Assembly: GCA_937949545.1 (NCBI GenBank)
Contig: CALEDR010000003.1
Coordinates: 62,001-126,000 of the forward strand
Length of the DNA stretch: 64,000 nt
From: an uncultured Phycisphaerae bacterium
Lineage (GTDB): Bacteria; Planctomycetota; Phycisphaerae; Sedimentisphaerales; Anaerohalosphaeraceae
Direction: 5' to 3'
Of this stretch, positions 41,633 to 51,038 are shown in pieces (the stretch's first letter is position 1; every line of letters starts with the position of its first letter). Both the position numbers and the translations under genes were made by a program. The notes under the pieces are model-generated. The model saw only the letters and a program-made list of their open reading frames with translations, made no database searches and was not told where the DNA came from.

Positions 41633-42877
41633 ATGGCGATTTTCAGTGAAATACCGGAAATTCTGGATGAGCTTCGGCAGGGTCGAATGATTGTCCTGGT
41701 GGATGATGAAGACCGGGAGAATGAGGGGGATTTGGTGTGCGCTGCGGAGCTGGTAACTCCGGAAATTATCAATTTTATGGCCACACACGGACGGGGGCTT
41801 ATTTGTCTGCCGATGGATGAAGAGTACTGCGATCGGCTGGGTCTTCATCCGCAGTGTACGGAAAACACGGCCCGTCTGGGTACGGCTTTTACTGTCAGTA
41901 TTGATGCGAGAGAGGGCATCACAACGGGCATCAGTGCAGCGGACCGGGCCAGGACCATCCGGGCTGCCGTATCCCCCAACGCCAAAGCGGCTGACTTGGC
42001 ACGCCCGGGGCATGTTTTTCCGCTTCGGGCCCGAAAAGGGGGCGTGCTTGTACGGGCCGGGCAGACGGAAGGGGCGGTGGACCTGATGCGTTTGGCAGGC
42101 TTGAGGCCGGCGGGCGTTATTTGTGAGATTTTGAATGATGACGGGACGATGGCTCGTGTGCCTGATTTGGAGGAATACTGCAAGAAGCATTCTCTGAAGA
42201 TGACAACGGTGGCCAAAGTGATTGAGTACCGCCTTCAGCGGGAACAGCAGGTCCGCCGCATTCAGCAGATTCGTCTGCCGACGGATTACGGCGAATTTAC
42301 CCTTATTGGATATGAAAGCCCCGGTTCAACGGAACCGCATTTGGCCCTGTGCAAGGGGGGGGTTGGGGATTTGGATGAACAGGGAAGGGTCATTGAGCAT
42401 CCGGAACCGGTTCTGATTCGGGTGCATTCCGAGTGTATGACAGGGGATCTGTTTCATTCGCAGCGCTGTGAGTGCGGCTATCAGCTGGTCGAGGCGATGA
42501 AGCGGATTCAGGCCGAGGGCAAAGGGGCTTTGATTTATTTGCGACAGGAAGGGCGGGGAATCGGACTGGCCAACAAACTTCATGCGTATAAGCTTCAGGA
42601 GCAGGGGTTTGATACGGTGGAAGCCAATCTGAAATTGGGGTTTTTGCCGGATAAACGGGATTACGGGATTGGGGCTCAAATCTGCCGCGATTTGGGGCTT
42701 CGAAACGTTCGGATTCTGACCAACAATCCCAAGAAAATCAGCCGGCTGGAGGTTTACGGAATTCATATTGTGGAGCAAATTCCTCTGCAGGCCAAGCCGG
42801 GTGAACATAATCGAAAATATCTTCAAACGAAAAAAAACCGTCTTGGACATCTTCTTCGTGAAGATATTCATGAATAA
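41633..42877 (+). CDS. ribBA: Bifunctional 3,4-dihydroxy-2-butanone-4-phosphate synthase / GTP cyclohydrolase II
   Basis: This 414-residue enzyme feeds both arms of riboflavin synthesis. The RibB half (1-200) has [41 protein letters not shown] and [26 protein letters not shown]. The RibA half has the zinc site [18 protein letters not shown] and the catalytic RQEGRGIGL, ending [13 protein letters not shown]. The gene overlaps the lipoprotein gene downstream. Confidence 0.95.
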   Translation: MAIFSEIPEILDELRQGRMIVLVDDEDRENEGDLVCAAELVTPEIINFMATHGRGLICLPMDEEYCDRLGLHPQCTENTARLGTAFTVSIDAREGITTGISAADRARTIRAAVSPNAKAADLARPGHVFPLRARKGGVLVRAGQTEGAVDLMRLAGLRPAGVICEILNDDGTMARVPDLEEYCKKHSLKMTTVAKVIEYRLQREQQVRRIQQIRLPTDYGEFTLIGYESPGSTEPHLALCKGGVGDLDEQGRVIEHPEPVLIRVHSECMTGDLFHSQRCECGYQLVEAMKRIQAEGKGALIYLRQEGRGIGLANKLHAYKLQEQGFDTVEANLKLGFLPDKRDYGIGAQICRDLGLRNVRILTNNPKKISRLEVYGIHIVEQIPLQAKPGEHNRKYLQTKKNRLGHLLREDIHE

Positions 42878-43388
42878 TCCAAATGGGTTGTCCAGATTGA
42901 TTCTGAAAATCGTTGGTCTGATTTGGTGGGGCGTTCTGCTGTTTGGGGGCTGTGAAACACCTCCCGGTTCGATTCCGGAGGTTTCCTGTACAAGTGCCGG
43001 GTTCCAGCCGGCTCTGATTCGATTCGGGGGGTTGACGGAAATTCTCCGGGACAAGGAGACCAAAAAACCGACCGCCCTTCGGGTTTTTCTGGAGCTGCGG
43101 GACCGATTTGATTCCAGACTGAAGGTTCCTTTCAGTGTTCGTTTCGAATTGTATCGGTATCAGTTGTCCAGCCCCAACCCTAAGGGGCCTCATTTGAAGA
43201 GCTGGCCGGTGCAGATTTTGACCGAAGCGGGCACCAATAATTTTTATTGGAGAGATTATCTGAGGTCGTATGAGTTCCTGCTTGATTTGGAAGGGGAAGT
43301 CGCCGAGGAACCGCTGCTGCTTTCGGCAATCTGCCGCACGGCGGAAGGGATGAGTCTTGAAACCATTTATGTATTTCCGACAGACTGA
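42870..43388 (+). CDS. Lipoprotein of unknown function
   Basis: This 172-residue protein starts at ATG 42870 inside the ribBA end and has a lipoprotein signal ending in LLFGGC (C28). The mature part (beta-rich, with RVFLELRDRFDSRLKVPFSVRFELYRYQ) has no motif I can name; it looks like a beta sandwich. Translational coupling to ribBA is probably accidental. Planctomycete homologues are likely but the role is not known. Confidence 0.7.
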   Translation: MNNPNGLSRLILKIVGLIWWGVLLFGGCETPPGSIPEVSCTSAGFQPALIRFGGLTEILRDKETKKPTALRVFLELRDRFDSRLKVPFSVRFELYRYQLSSPNPKGPHLKSWPVQILTEAGTNNFYWRDYLRSYEFLLDLEGEVAEEPLLLSAICRTAEGMSLETIYVFPTD

Positions 43389-43484
43389 GAAGAAAGTCAG
43401 GAAAAAAATTGATTTTATCGGACTTTTAGGCCACTATTTCGGTTTTTCGCGTTAAACAGAGACCCAGTTTCGGCAGACAAAAGT

Positions 43485-44102
43485 GTGAAAGACAGCTCGG
43501 CTTTCCAAAGCAAGACCCTCGAAGAAGAGCTGCTGATTAAGCAGTCTCAGCGCGGCGATTTAGAGGCCGCCGGGCTTCTGATTGTCCGGTATCAAGACAG
43601 GTTGTATAATACAATTCTCAAAATTTGTTCAAATCCTGACGATGCCGCGGAACTTGCTCAGGAAACATTTGTCAAAGCATTAGAGAAGATAACCGACTTT
43701 AAGGGCAAAAGCAGTTTTTATACGTGGCTCTTTCGAATCGGGGTGAACCTGACGCTGAATTTTTGCAAACGAAGGGGCCGCCTTTCGATGCATTCCATCG
43801 ATGCATCGATGGGTACGGAAGAAACGGATCGTGCCTCGGCTCGGCTGGCTGGGTATCTGATGTGTCGAGAGAAAGCAGACCCTGCCGGGTTGGCTCAGGA
43901 CAAAGAGGCTCGAGAGATTGTCCTTAAAGCGTTAGGACGTTTGGAGGAAGAGCAGCGTGTCGTGCTGGTTTTGCGGGATATTGAAGGTCTGAGTTATCAG
44001 GAAATTGCGGAGATTCTGGATATCGAACTGGGGACTGTCAAAAGCCGAATCAGTCGGGCTCGAGCCGGACTGAGGGATTTGCTGGAAGCAGTGTTGGCAT
44101 GA
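43485..44102 (+). CDS. ECF RNA polymerase sigma factor (RpoE-like)
   Basis: This 205-residue ECF sigma factor begins at GTG 43485. Region 2 has LIVRYQDRLYNTILKICSNPDDAAELAQETFVKAL and region 4 has LEEEQRVVLVLRDIEGLSYQEIAEILDIELGTVKSRISRAR. A four-base ATGA overlap with the next gene marks sigma/anti-sigma coupling. Upstream, a spacer of 96 bases may hold its own recognised promoter. Confidence 0.92.
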   Translation: MKDSSAFQSKTLEEELLIKQSQRGDLEAAGLLIVRYQDRLYNTILKICSNPDDAAELAQETFVKALEKITDFKGKSSFYTWLFRIGVNLTLNFCKRRGRLSMHSIDASMGTEETDRASARLAGYLMCREKADPAGLAQDKEAREIVLKALGRLEEEQRVVLVLRDIEGLSYQEIAEILDIELGTVKSRISRARAGLRDLLEAVLA

Positions 44103-45112
44103 ACGAACAAGAACGGGAACATGTTGATTCGCTCATTCACGGTTTTCTGGATGGACAGCTCAACGAGCGTCAGCAGACAGAACTGAAGCGTCTGGCCCAG
44201 CATAATCCCTTTATCCGTAAGGATTTGCATGCTTTATTCCGCCAGAAAGAGCTGCTGGGATTTCTGCCGATTGAGAAAGCCCCGAATGGCCTGAAGGAAG
44301 AGGTGCTCGCCCGTCTGGAGCGTCGGCTGATACTGAGTATGGAGTCACCCCGTCCGTCCGTCCGCACAGGCCGGTTTGTGCTGCTTGTTCGCTGGGTCTC
44401 GGCGGCGGCGGCGATGGTGATGCTGCCGCTGGCGATTTTGGGGCTCCTGGTGCTTCAGATTGTTAAACCGCCCGAGCCGAAAACTGTTCCTGTGGCTCTG
44501 ACTGCACCGGGACAGACGGCCGAACCGCTGCAGGCGGGGGAGGGGACGGCTTCAGGAGAAGGGCCGGTGCTGGTGTTGGGAACTCTGACCTTTCTTACGG
44601 AGCATCCGATTCCGCTCAATGAGTCCATCAAAAAAGCGGTTGTCGCTCATAAGCTTCTTTCTTCCGCCTCCTCAGAGCGTTTTGAGGACCGTGCCGTTTA
44701 TCGAATTCAGTGCTCTCAGAGGCAGATGCTGTCGCTGATTCAGATGCTGAGGCCGGTCTGGGAATTGTCTTCGAAGCCGCAGTTTGTTTTGGCGGGGGGG
44801 GAGTCGCCTGCACGAACGGTTGTCGTGGAGGGGATACGTCCGGAGCAGATGGAGAAACTGATCCGCCAAAGCAGCCCGTCCCGTCTGCAGATGACGGCTT
44901 CGCATCTGGAGCGTCTGAACCGCCGGGGACTTTCGGATGTGGCGATTCGGGTGCCTGCGGAAGAGACGGGAGAGGGTGAGCGGATTCTTCTGCCGGCGGA
45001 GCCCCGACTGGCTTGGGAAAAAGAGCCGACGGAACTGCCGGGCGGGATGACGGCGGATGGACCGGCGGTTGTGCTTGTGATTGAAGTGAGAAGTCCGTCG
45101 GAGAAAAAATAG
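44099..45112 (+). CDS. Membrane-bound anti-sigma factor, zinc-less
   Basis: This 337-residue protein has an N-terminal helical domain (VDSLIHGFLDGQLNERQQTELKRLAQHNPFIRKDLHALFRQ), similar to RseA-type or planctomycete anti-sigma domains but without the H-x3-C-x2-C zinc site. A membrane span follows (WVSAAAAMVMLPLAILGLLVL, about residues 99-119), then a 200-residue external domain with no motif I recognise. It overlaps the sigma gene by four bases and should hold it at the membrane. Confidence 0.78.
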   Translation: MNEQEREHVDSLIHGFLDGQLNERQQTELKRLAQHNPFIRKDLHALFRQKELLGFLPIEKAPNGLKEEVLARLERRLILSMESPRPSVRTGRFVLLVRWVSAAAAMVMLPLAILGLLVLQIVKPPEPKTVPVALTAPGQTAEPLQAGEGTASGEGPVLVLGTLTFLTEHPIPLNESIKKAVVAHKLLSSASSERFEDRAVYRIQCSQRQMLSLIQMLRPVWELSSKPQFVLAGGESPARTVVVEGIRPEQMEKLIRQSSPSRLQMTASHLERLNRRGLSDVAIRVPAEETGEGERILLPAEPRLAWEKEPTELPGGMTADGPAVVLVIEVRSPSEKK

Positions 45113-45116
45113 ACGC

Positions 45117-45677
45117 ATGAGAAACGCCGCATCGAATCTTTTGACCCCCTCACAGAGCTGTCTGGTCCTGGTGGATGTTCAGGAAAAGCTGGCGGCCGTG
45201 ATGAGCCGTCGGGAAGAGCTGATTGCACGATGTGCGGTGCTTTTGCGGACAGCGCGGGCTTTGCAGATGCCGGTGTTATGGTGTGAGCAGGCGCCGCGAG
45301 CGCTTGGACCGACGGTCCGGGAATTGCGGGAGCTGCTGGACGGGCAGAAGCCCTTTGAAAAGACGGCTTTCAGCTGCTGCGGAGCGGAGGGGTTTCTGCC
45401 GCGGCTGGAGGCGAGCGGCCGTCGAGCGGCTGTTCTATGCGGGATTGAAGCGCATGTGTGCGTGTTTCAAACCGCTGTGGATTTGCTCAATCGGGGGTTC
45501 GATGTTCATGTGATTGCCGATGCGGTTTCTTCCAGAACTGAGGAAAACAAAGCCGTCGGGCTCGGGCGGATGTCGGCGGCCGGAGCGGTTGTCAGCTCGA
45601 CGGAGATGCTGCTCTTTGAACTGCTGCGGGATGCACGGCATGAGCAGTTTAAGGAACTGGCAGCGATGATCAAATAA
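45117..45677 (+). CDS. Isochorismatase-family hydrolase
   Basis: This 186-residue cysteine hydrolase is of the isochorismatase/nicotinamidase fold. The catalytic triad is D20 (LVLVDVQEKL), K82 (FEKTAF) and C115 (GIEAHVCVFQTA). The closest relatives are YcaC-like hydrolases without a defined substrate. The nicotinamidase zinc-binding set is not obvious, so deamidation of nicotinamide is not claimed. It lies four bases downstream of the anti-sigma gene. Confidence 0.85.
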   Translation: MRNAASNLLTPSQSCLVLVDVQEKLAAVMSRREELIARCAVLLRTARALQMPVLWCEQAPRALGPTVRELRELLDGQKPFEKTAFSCCGAEGFLPRLEASGRRAAVLCGIEAHVCVFQTAVDLLNRGFDVHVIADAVSSRTEENKAVGLGRMSAAGAVVSSTEMLLFELLRDARHEQFKELAAMIK

Positions 45678-45699
45678 TGGGAGAAACTTTTCCCTCCGC

Positions 45700-45732
45700 C
45701 GCAAAGCGGCACTCCCCCTTTCCAGGGGGAGT
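45700..45732. terminator. Hairpins between convergent genes
   Basis: CCGC-AAA-GCGG followed by ACTCCCCC/GGGGGAGT (45711-45718 with 45725-45732) are two small GC hairpins between the hydrolase and GH130. No T run follows, so if they terminate it is weakly. Confidence 0.45.
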
Positions 45733-45810
45733 ACCGGAATTGTTTCAGCAGGACATCATTCTTCCGGCAGATGCTGCACAGAAGAGGCAGGCGTTTTTAA
45801 AACGCTCGGT

Positions 45811-46620
45811 TTATTGGTTTGCGGGGCAGGACAGCAGGTAATCGAGCAGCTTGTTGAGTTTGCAGGTGGCCAATCCGACATATTTGTCTGCGGCTCCGTA
45901 ATAGACAAACAGGGTATCGTTGATAACAACTTTTCCGCAGGGGAAGACAACCCCGCCGCCGTCATAGCATCCCTGCGTTTCATACCATTCCTCGGGCTGG
46001 AGAATCCAGTCTTTGGTACGATGGGTAGCCCTGGCCGGATTGTTCAGGTCCAAAAGCATTGCTCCGAGGCGGTAGTACCGATCCGGGCCGACAGCGTGGT
46101 AAAGGGTCAGCCAGCCATGCGGGGTGCGGATGGGCGGGGTATTGCCGCCGATTTTGCATTCCCAATCTTCCTTTGCGGCGGCCAGCAGGGTGCTTTGGGG
46201 CCAGTGGAGCAGGTCTTCCGAAAAGGATATCCAGATGGCTGGGTGTTCAGTCCCATATTCCGGTCCGACCCAATTCATTGGCCGATGAAGCATTACGAAT
46301 TTTCCGTTCACCTTTTCGGGAAAGAGAATGACATCGCGGTCATCAACCAGCGGGTTGGTGATGCGTCCGGCCCGAATCCATGTTTTGAAGTCGTTGGTCA
46401 GGGCCAGGCCGGTCACGGTGGCGTTTTCCCGAATCAGATAGGGAAACTCCGGCGGGCTCTGTTTCCAGACCTGGGGTTTTCCGGCGGCCAGCCAGTATCG
46501 GCCCGGAGGATAAAAACGGGCGGCGTAGGTGATGTAGTAGTACTCGCCGATTTTGATGATGCGGGGGTCTTCGACACAGCCGGCGTCAAATCCGTCGGCA
46601 CTGGGGCGAAAGACCCCATG
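45811..46620 (-). pseudogene. GH130 glycoside phosphorylase/hydrolase lacking its N-terminus
   Basis: On the minus strand the reading frame carries a clear GH130 core: GCVEDPRIIKIGEYYYITYAA, HPAIWISFSEDLLHW, CKIGGNTPPIRTPHGWLTLYHAV, YRLGAMLLDLNNP, and YYGAADKYVGLATCKLNKLLDYLL. GH130 enzymes phosphorolyse or hydrolyse beta-mannosides. About 270 residues fit, but a full-length enzyme is over 300 and begins with another conserved block, missing here. The fit stops near GVFRPSADGF at about 46620; beyond it the frame is antisense to another gene and has no GH130 signature. The gene is cut at a junction with a second truncated glycosidase, either a rearrangement or an assembly join. Confidence 0.75.
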
Positions 46621-48084
46621 GGACAAAAACCCATTTTTGTGACGGAGTATATGACCGGAAACCGCATTTTCCACGGAGTGGAGTATCCTTCGCCCGGCTC
46701 CGCTTACACCTATTCGGCTTCGGATACGGTTCCGTTTGCCGTTCGGGTCTTTGAAAATACGCTCTCGCTGCTGAACGGCGGGGCGTCGGTTCCGTTTGTC
46801 TGGGAGGCGGCCGACCAGAGCTGGTCGAATACGAGCTGGGGTCTTCAGCGCCGGGCGGCGGACGGAAGCGTCAGGCGGCCTGTTTATTATGCCTTGAAGA
46901 TTTTGACGGATTTGGTACCGCCCGGGGCTCAGGTTTTGTCGGCAGGTCCGCAGGAGCAGGGGATTTACTGTGCGGCCTTCCGCTATGACAAGGGGATTGT
47001 TTTGGCGGCGGTGAACAGCACGGAAAGCACGCAAAGCCGGATTGTACGCCTGAACGGCTCCCAGCCCAAAGAATGGGGTTGTGCACTGAGTTATTCCGCC
47101 GGAGGAATCGGCGACGGGAGCCGGTATTTGCAGTTGACGGAGCCGAATGTGCTCGAACTGACTCTGCCGTCTGATACAGCTCTTACAGCGGCATTTGAAT
47201 TTTCGTCGAATCGGCCGCAAAAGGTGCTGGAATGGAAATTTGAGGGCAATCTGACGGATACCAGCGGCTGGGGGAATGATGCGACAACAGTGCAGGGAGG
47301 ATTTCGGTTCGGTAAAGGGCGAATCGGTCAGGCCCTGTCGCTGGATGGGACGGAGGTTTTGATTGAGTTGGTCAACGGAACCAATCTGCCGCTGAATGCC
47401 GAGGACGACTGGTCAATGAATCTGTGGGTTCGTCCGAATGCGGCCATTTCTGTTGGCGGCGATTATCATGCACTGGCCTTGGCGGCTTTTGGGACAAACA
47501 GCTGGTCCAAGAACGGCAATGCCCGAAGCATCGGCAACTGGGGCTGGGGGAAGGGAATCAGTTTTTACAGCACGACGATGGTGCCGACGTATGCGAATGT
47601 TCCCTATGATGCGGGTGTCTGGCAGATGATTACAATTACCTATGAACATGCTCTCTGGCGGCAGCAGGGCACGGATACGACGGGCCAGGCCCTGAAGATT
47701 TACAAGAATGGAAGTCTCATTGCTTCGTTTAATCCGCAGGGGCGATATTACACGGGGGGATTTCGCACAGCGGATAACCGTGTTTCAATTCTGCCGGCAA
47801 TTCCGGACCAGGCGCCGAGGCGGTTTGCGGGAAAACTGGATGAGTTTACTGTCTGGAGGGGAGTCTTGTCGCCGGCGCAGATTCTAAGAATGGCGGTTCG
47901 GCAGATGCCGGCGGCGGATTTGTCCGGCAATGGGGAAGTAAACCTGAATGATTTGGAAGTTCTGTGTACATATTGGCTTGAGGAGGGTTCTGACTATGCG
48001 GCAGACTTGAATGACGACGGTTTTGTCAATTGGGAAGATTTTCGTGTGTGGAGTGTGTGGAGAAATAATCCTGAACTTTTTTAA
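46618..48084 (+). CDS. C-terminal part of a LamG/dockerin-tailed glycosidase (5' end missing)
   Basis: The usable frame begins near ATG 46618 and encodes 488 residues. The first stretch, KPIFVTEYMTGNRIFHG then NGGASVPFVWEAADQSW, resembles the last strands of a TIM-barrel glycosidase, with a possible catalytic Glu in VTEY, and a beta domain follows. Residues about 200-420 are a LamG/concanavalin-like domain (VLEWKFEGNLTDTSGWGNDATTV ... FAGKLDEFTVWRGVLSPAQI). The tail holds two dockerin-like repeats, ADLSGNGEVNLNDLEVL and ADLNDDGFVNWEDF. The catalytic barrel's N-terminal half and any signal peptide are absent, so this is a fragment. The frame happens to stay open into the antisense of GH130. 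Confidence 0.75.
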   Translation: MGQKPIFVTEYMTGNRIFHGVEYPSPGSAYTYSASDTVPFAVRVFENTLSLLNGGASVPFVWEAADQSWSNTSWGLQRRAADGSVRRPVYYALKILTDLVPPGAQVLSAGPQEQGIYCAAFRYDKGIVLAAVNSTESTQSRIVRLNGSQPKEWGCALSYSAGGIGDGSRYLQLTEPNVLELTLPSDTALTAAFEFSSNRPQKVLEWKFEGNLTDTSGWGNDATTVQGGFRFGKGRIGQALSLDGTEVLIELVNGTNLPLNAEDDWSMNLWVRPNAAISVGGDYHALALAAFGTNSWSKNGNARSIGNWGWGKGISFYSTTMVPTYANVPYDAGVWQMITITYEHALWRQQGTDTTGQALKIYKNGSLIASFNPQGRYYTGGFRTADNRVSILPAIPDQAPRRFAGKLDEFTVWRGVLSPAQILRMAVRQMPAADLSGNGEVNLNDLEVLCTYWLEEGSDYAADLNDDGFVNWEDFRVWSVWRNNPELF

Positions 48085-48105
48085 CCTTTTTTGGAGGAAA
48101 GAAAG

Positions 48106-48780
48106 ATGAAGAAGTGTTTGGCAATTTTGATGATTTTGGGCTGTATCGGTCTTGTTCAGGCGACGTTTGTCACGGTTGTGGATGATTTTGAAGGATATGC
48201 CGACAGTGCGGCTTTGCGGGCAGCCTGGGTGGTCAATCCGAATTCAAACATAACCAGCGAAACACTTGAATCGGTGCTGAACGGCAAGTGTATGCTGATT
48301 CAGAACAATCAGAACTCGCCCTATTACGCTCAGACCAAGTATGCTTTGCCGGGGGCTGTGTGGCAGGTTCATGGGGTCAATCTGACCTATCCGGGATATT
48401 ACATGATTAAGATGACTTTTGCGGTTCCCAAAAACGATGGGGTTCCACCGTGGGGTACACTGGGCGGTTCCGGCGGCGATGTATTCCTGAGTATGTTTGA
48501 CTGCTGGGGACAGAAAGTGTTCGGTGCCAGCTATCCCGGTGATGTGACCCCCAGCGGCACAGGGTGGCCGAATGGGATAGTCTGGGAAATGGATTTTGCC
48601 ACCTATACGGTTCCGGGGATGAATCTGGAGAACGTGATGTATATCACGGTTGGATATGATAAGACCTACTATGGCACCGGAGCCCTTTTTGTGGATGACA
48701 TTATTCTGGTTGGGGTTCCGGAACCGGCATCGATGATTCTGCTGTCGCTGGGAGGACGGCTGATGCTGCGCCGCCGGTAA
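48106..48780 (+). CDS. PEP-CTERM sorting-domain protein
   Basis: This 224-residue exported protein has a signal peptide (MKKCLAILMILGCIGLVQA) and a beta-rich body beginning DDFEGYADSAALRAAW, of the kind seen as a carbohydrate-binding-like jelly roll. It ends VPEPASMILLSLGG followed by LMLRRR, a PEP-CTERM tail for exosortase processing. GGAGG lies nine bases before ATG 48106. Confidence 0.85.
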   Translation: MKKCLAILMILGCIGLVQATFVTVVDDFEGYADSAALRAAWVVNPNSNITSETLESVLNGKCMLIQNNQNSPYYAQTKYALPGAVWQVHGVNLTYPGYYMIKMTFAVPKNDGVPPWGTLGGSGGDVFLSMFDCWGQKVFGASYPGDVTPSGTGWPNGIVWEMDFATYTVPGMNLENVMYITVGYDKTYYGTGALFVDDIILVGVPEPASMILLSLGGRLMLRRR

Positions 48781-48817
48781 ACAAACGCAGAACTCTTGAC
48801 AGACTCAAAACAAGAAA

Positions 48818-48846
48818 AGCCGTCTTTTTAAGGACGGCTTTTTTTA
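48818..48846 (+). terminator. Terminator after the PEP-CTERM gene
   Basis: AGCCGTC (48818-48824) and GACGGCT (48833-48839) form a stem followed by TTTTTT. Confidence 0.85.
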
Positions 48847-48912
48847 TCGGAACTTTTCAGGGCAGCCTGCAGGTTGTCCGGGATTTTTCATGCGGAGTCG
48901 GAGGAGCCCGGG

Positions 48913-50073
48913 TCAATCGGTCATTGTGGCTTCGCTTTTCATCGCATCGTGGAAGCTTTTGAGGTCATTGGCCCATTTCTGGGCTTCAGGCAGTGTGATG
49001 ACGCCCTGTTTGACCAGGATAGCCAGGTGGCTTTCGAACGTGATCATCTTTTCCTCGGTGGTGTCTTTGGTTTTGACCTGCATCTGAGAATAGATCTGTT
49101 CGATTTTGTTTTTTCGGATGAGATTGGCAACGGCGTAATTGTTATTCAGAATTTCCATGACGGCCGCACGGCCCTTTCCGTCTTTGCGGGGAATGAGTTT
49201 CTGGCTGATGATGTAGCGCAGGCCCAGGGACAGCTGGTTGCGGACCTCTTCTTGGCGGCCCTCCGGGAAAAAGTCGAGAATGCGGGTAACGGTGCCGACG
49301 ACGTCCCGGGTGTGAAGGGTGGAAAAGACCAGGTGGCCGGTTTCCGCTGCGGTGAGCGTAAGAGCGACGGTTTCGGCGTCACGCATCTCGCCGACGAAGA
49401 TGATGTCCGGGTCTTCCCGCATCATCGAGCGGAGACCGTGAGCAAAGGTATCAACATCCCGGCCGACCTCCCGCTGAGAAATCATTGAGTTTTTCTGACT
49501 GAAGACATATTCGATAGGGTCTTCCAGTGTGATGATTCGGCAGGCGCGGTCCTCGTTGATGCGTTCAATCAGGGAGGCGATGGTGGTGCTTTTGCCAGCC
49601 CCTGTAATGCCGGTAAAGAGGACCAGGCCCTGGGTCTTTCGAACAATGTCCTTCCAGACGTTGTTGGGAAAACCGATATGCTCGGGTTTAGGAATTTCGG
49701 TTCCGAGAGCCCGAATGGCAATGGCCATACCGTCGTTGTCCATGAAGGCATTCAGCCGAAACTGGAGCGTACCGTAGCGGTAGGAACAGTCCACGGCCAA
49801 ATCCCGCTGAAGGGCTTCGATATTTTTCGGGCCGAGCAGGGGAAAGGCCAGCTGCTCTACAATTTCCTGAGTGACGATACCGCCTTTAAGCCGCACGAGA
49901 TCCCCGTCAATCCGATAGCAGGGCTGGGTGCCGACTTTGATGTGGAGGTCGGAGACTCGCATTGCGCCCATTTTTTCAAAATAGGCAAGCATGTCATTGA
50001 TGCTTAAAAAAGCGCCCTCGCCGGCTGGATAGACTTTGGCATCGGGGGAGTATGATTGATTATTTGTCTTCAT
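48913..50073 (-). CDS. pilT: PilT-type retraction ATPase
   Basis: This 386-residue type IV pilus/type II secretion ATPase is of PilT kind. Walker A is GITGAGKSTT, followed by the Asp box (RIITLEDPIEYVF), Walker B DPDIIFVGEMRD and the His box GHLVFSTLHT. The N-terminal PAS-like domain (MRVSDLHIKVGTQP) is intact. It has the C-terminal retraction region of PilT/PilU but lacks the GspE/PilB zinc-binding insertion. No pilus operon is alongside; a pseudopilin is at 57650. Confidence 0.92.
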   Translation of the reverse strand: MKTNNQSYSPDAKVYPAGEGAFLSINDMLAYFEKMGAMRVSDLHIKVGTQPCYRIDGDLVRLKGGIVTQEIVEQLAFPLLGPKNIEALQRDLAVDCSYRYGTLQFRLNAFMDNDGMAIAIRALGTEIPKPEHIGFPNNVWKDIVRKTQGLVLFTGITGAGKSTTIASLIERINEDRACRIITLEDPIEYVFSQKNSMISQREVGRDVDTFAHGLRSMMREDPDIIFVGEMRDAETVALTLTAAETGHLVFSTLHTRDVVGTVTRILDFFPEGRQEEVRNQLSLGLRYIISQKLIPRKDGKGRAAVMEILNNNYAVANLIRKNKIEQIYSQMQVKTKDTTEEKMITFESHLAILVKQGVITLPEAQKWANDLKSFHDAMKSEATMTD

Positions 50074-50220
50074 ATAATATCCAAAAAGTCTTTATATAAT
50101 ATTTTTTAATTGAAAAGTAATTATACTCACAAATTTTCTGAAAAAAATAAGATTATAAGAAAAGAACTTCAGGAAAACGCACTAAGGATATCCGGAATAT
50201 TTTTTAATTTTGTTTTTTAT

Positions 50221-50248
50221 TTGCTTTTTTTCACAAAAAAAGTATATT
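50221..50248 (+). promoter_or_regulatory. Candidate promoter of the PEP-CTERM gene at 50322
   Basis: TTGCTT (50221-50226), 16 bases and TATATT (50243-50248) lie in a very AT-rich spacer. The region between pilT and this gene (50074-50321) otherwise holds no gene. Confidence 0.4.
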
Positions 50249-50321
50249 GGTATCCTAAGGTATTATAGATCCAAAGACAGCGGGAAAGAGAAGAGTAACT
50301 CTTGTTGTTGAGGAGAGCTGG

Positions 50322-50948
50322 ATGATGAAAAATCTCTTTCTGAGAGCGGGTCTCCTGTTTATTCTCATTTCGACCTCTTCCTTTGGTGCTCTTTCTTTCA
50401 AGATGACTGCAGCGAAAACGACTCTGGCCATTGGTGAGACAACGGTGGTGACGCTGTTTGCCTTTGCGGAAGATGCCGTCGGTTTGAATGGACTGAACAG
50501 CTGGCAATTAAGCGCCTTTGCTTCCGGTACAGGCATGCTGAAAGTTGTACCGGGAAGCGTGAATGTGGTCAGACCGTTTGCAGCGGATGTGATGTGGTCA
50601 AGCATCAATGCTCCGATGGGAACCATTCGGGACTTGTCGATGACCTCGACAGCAGCGCGTGTGGATTCAGCCCTTGGTGTCGGCAGTTATCATAAAATTG
50701 CCGAGTTTGTGGTGGAGGCTGTCGAAGTCGGTCAGGTGGTGTATTCCCTGGGCAACGGCGGGGCGGGATACGGCGGGCTTCTTCGCGACTACAATCCGCT
50801 CAATCCGATGACCTGGGGCAACATGCTGGAGGGAGTATTTAACGCCGCGGAGTCACAGCGGGCCTTTACGATTGTCCCGGAACCGGGGACACTGCTGCTG
50901 CTCGGTTCGATGGGGCTGATGGTGTTCAGGACCCGCTGCAGGAAATAA
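50322..50948 (+). CDS. PEP-CTERM sorting-domain protein
   Basis: This 208-residue exported protein has a signal peptide (LFLRAGLLFILISTSSFG) and a cohesin-like or Ig-like beta domain (FKMTAAKTTLAIGETTVVTLFAFAEDAVGLNGLNSWQLS), ending VPEPGTLLLLGSMGLMVFRTR. The beta domain's opening (TLAIGETTVVTLF) resembles the start of cohesin domains, but this is a faint similarity. It is followed by TIGR03790. Confidence 0.82.
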   Translation: MMKNLFLRAGLLFILISTSSFGALSFKMTAAKTTLAIGETTVVTLFAFAEDAVGLNGLNSWQLSAFASGTGMLKVVPGSVNVVRPFAADVMWSSINAPMGTIRDLSMTSTAARVDSALGVGSYHKIAEFVVEAVEVGQVVYSLGNGGAGYGGLLRDYNPLNPMTWGNMLEGVFNAAESQRAFTIVPEPGTLLLLGSMGLMVFRTRCRK

Positions 50949-51038
50949 GCTGAACGGAAACGTCTCGTCAGGGGCGGAAGGAGTGCCAGCGCATTCCGTT
51001 CAGGGAGAGAGGAAACCCCTTTTTGGTAAGGATGTCCG

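Noticed and set aside
42768-42869. Longer N-terminus for the lipoprotein after ribBA
   Set aside because: It would place charged residues before the signal peptide and lies wholly inside ribBA; ATG 42870 gives a proper lipoprotein signal.
45814-46617. Plus-strand open frame continuous with the LamG/dockerin gene, which would give a 756-residue protein
   Set aside because: This portion is the complement of a region with strong GH130 signatures on the minus strand and has no family pattern of its own; the frame stays open by chance.
46621-47220. Minus-strand extension of the GH130 frame
   Set aside because: It is antisense to the glycosidase/LamG coding region, is rich in Arg and Pro, and carries no GH130 N-terminal motif.
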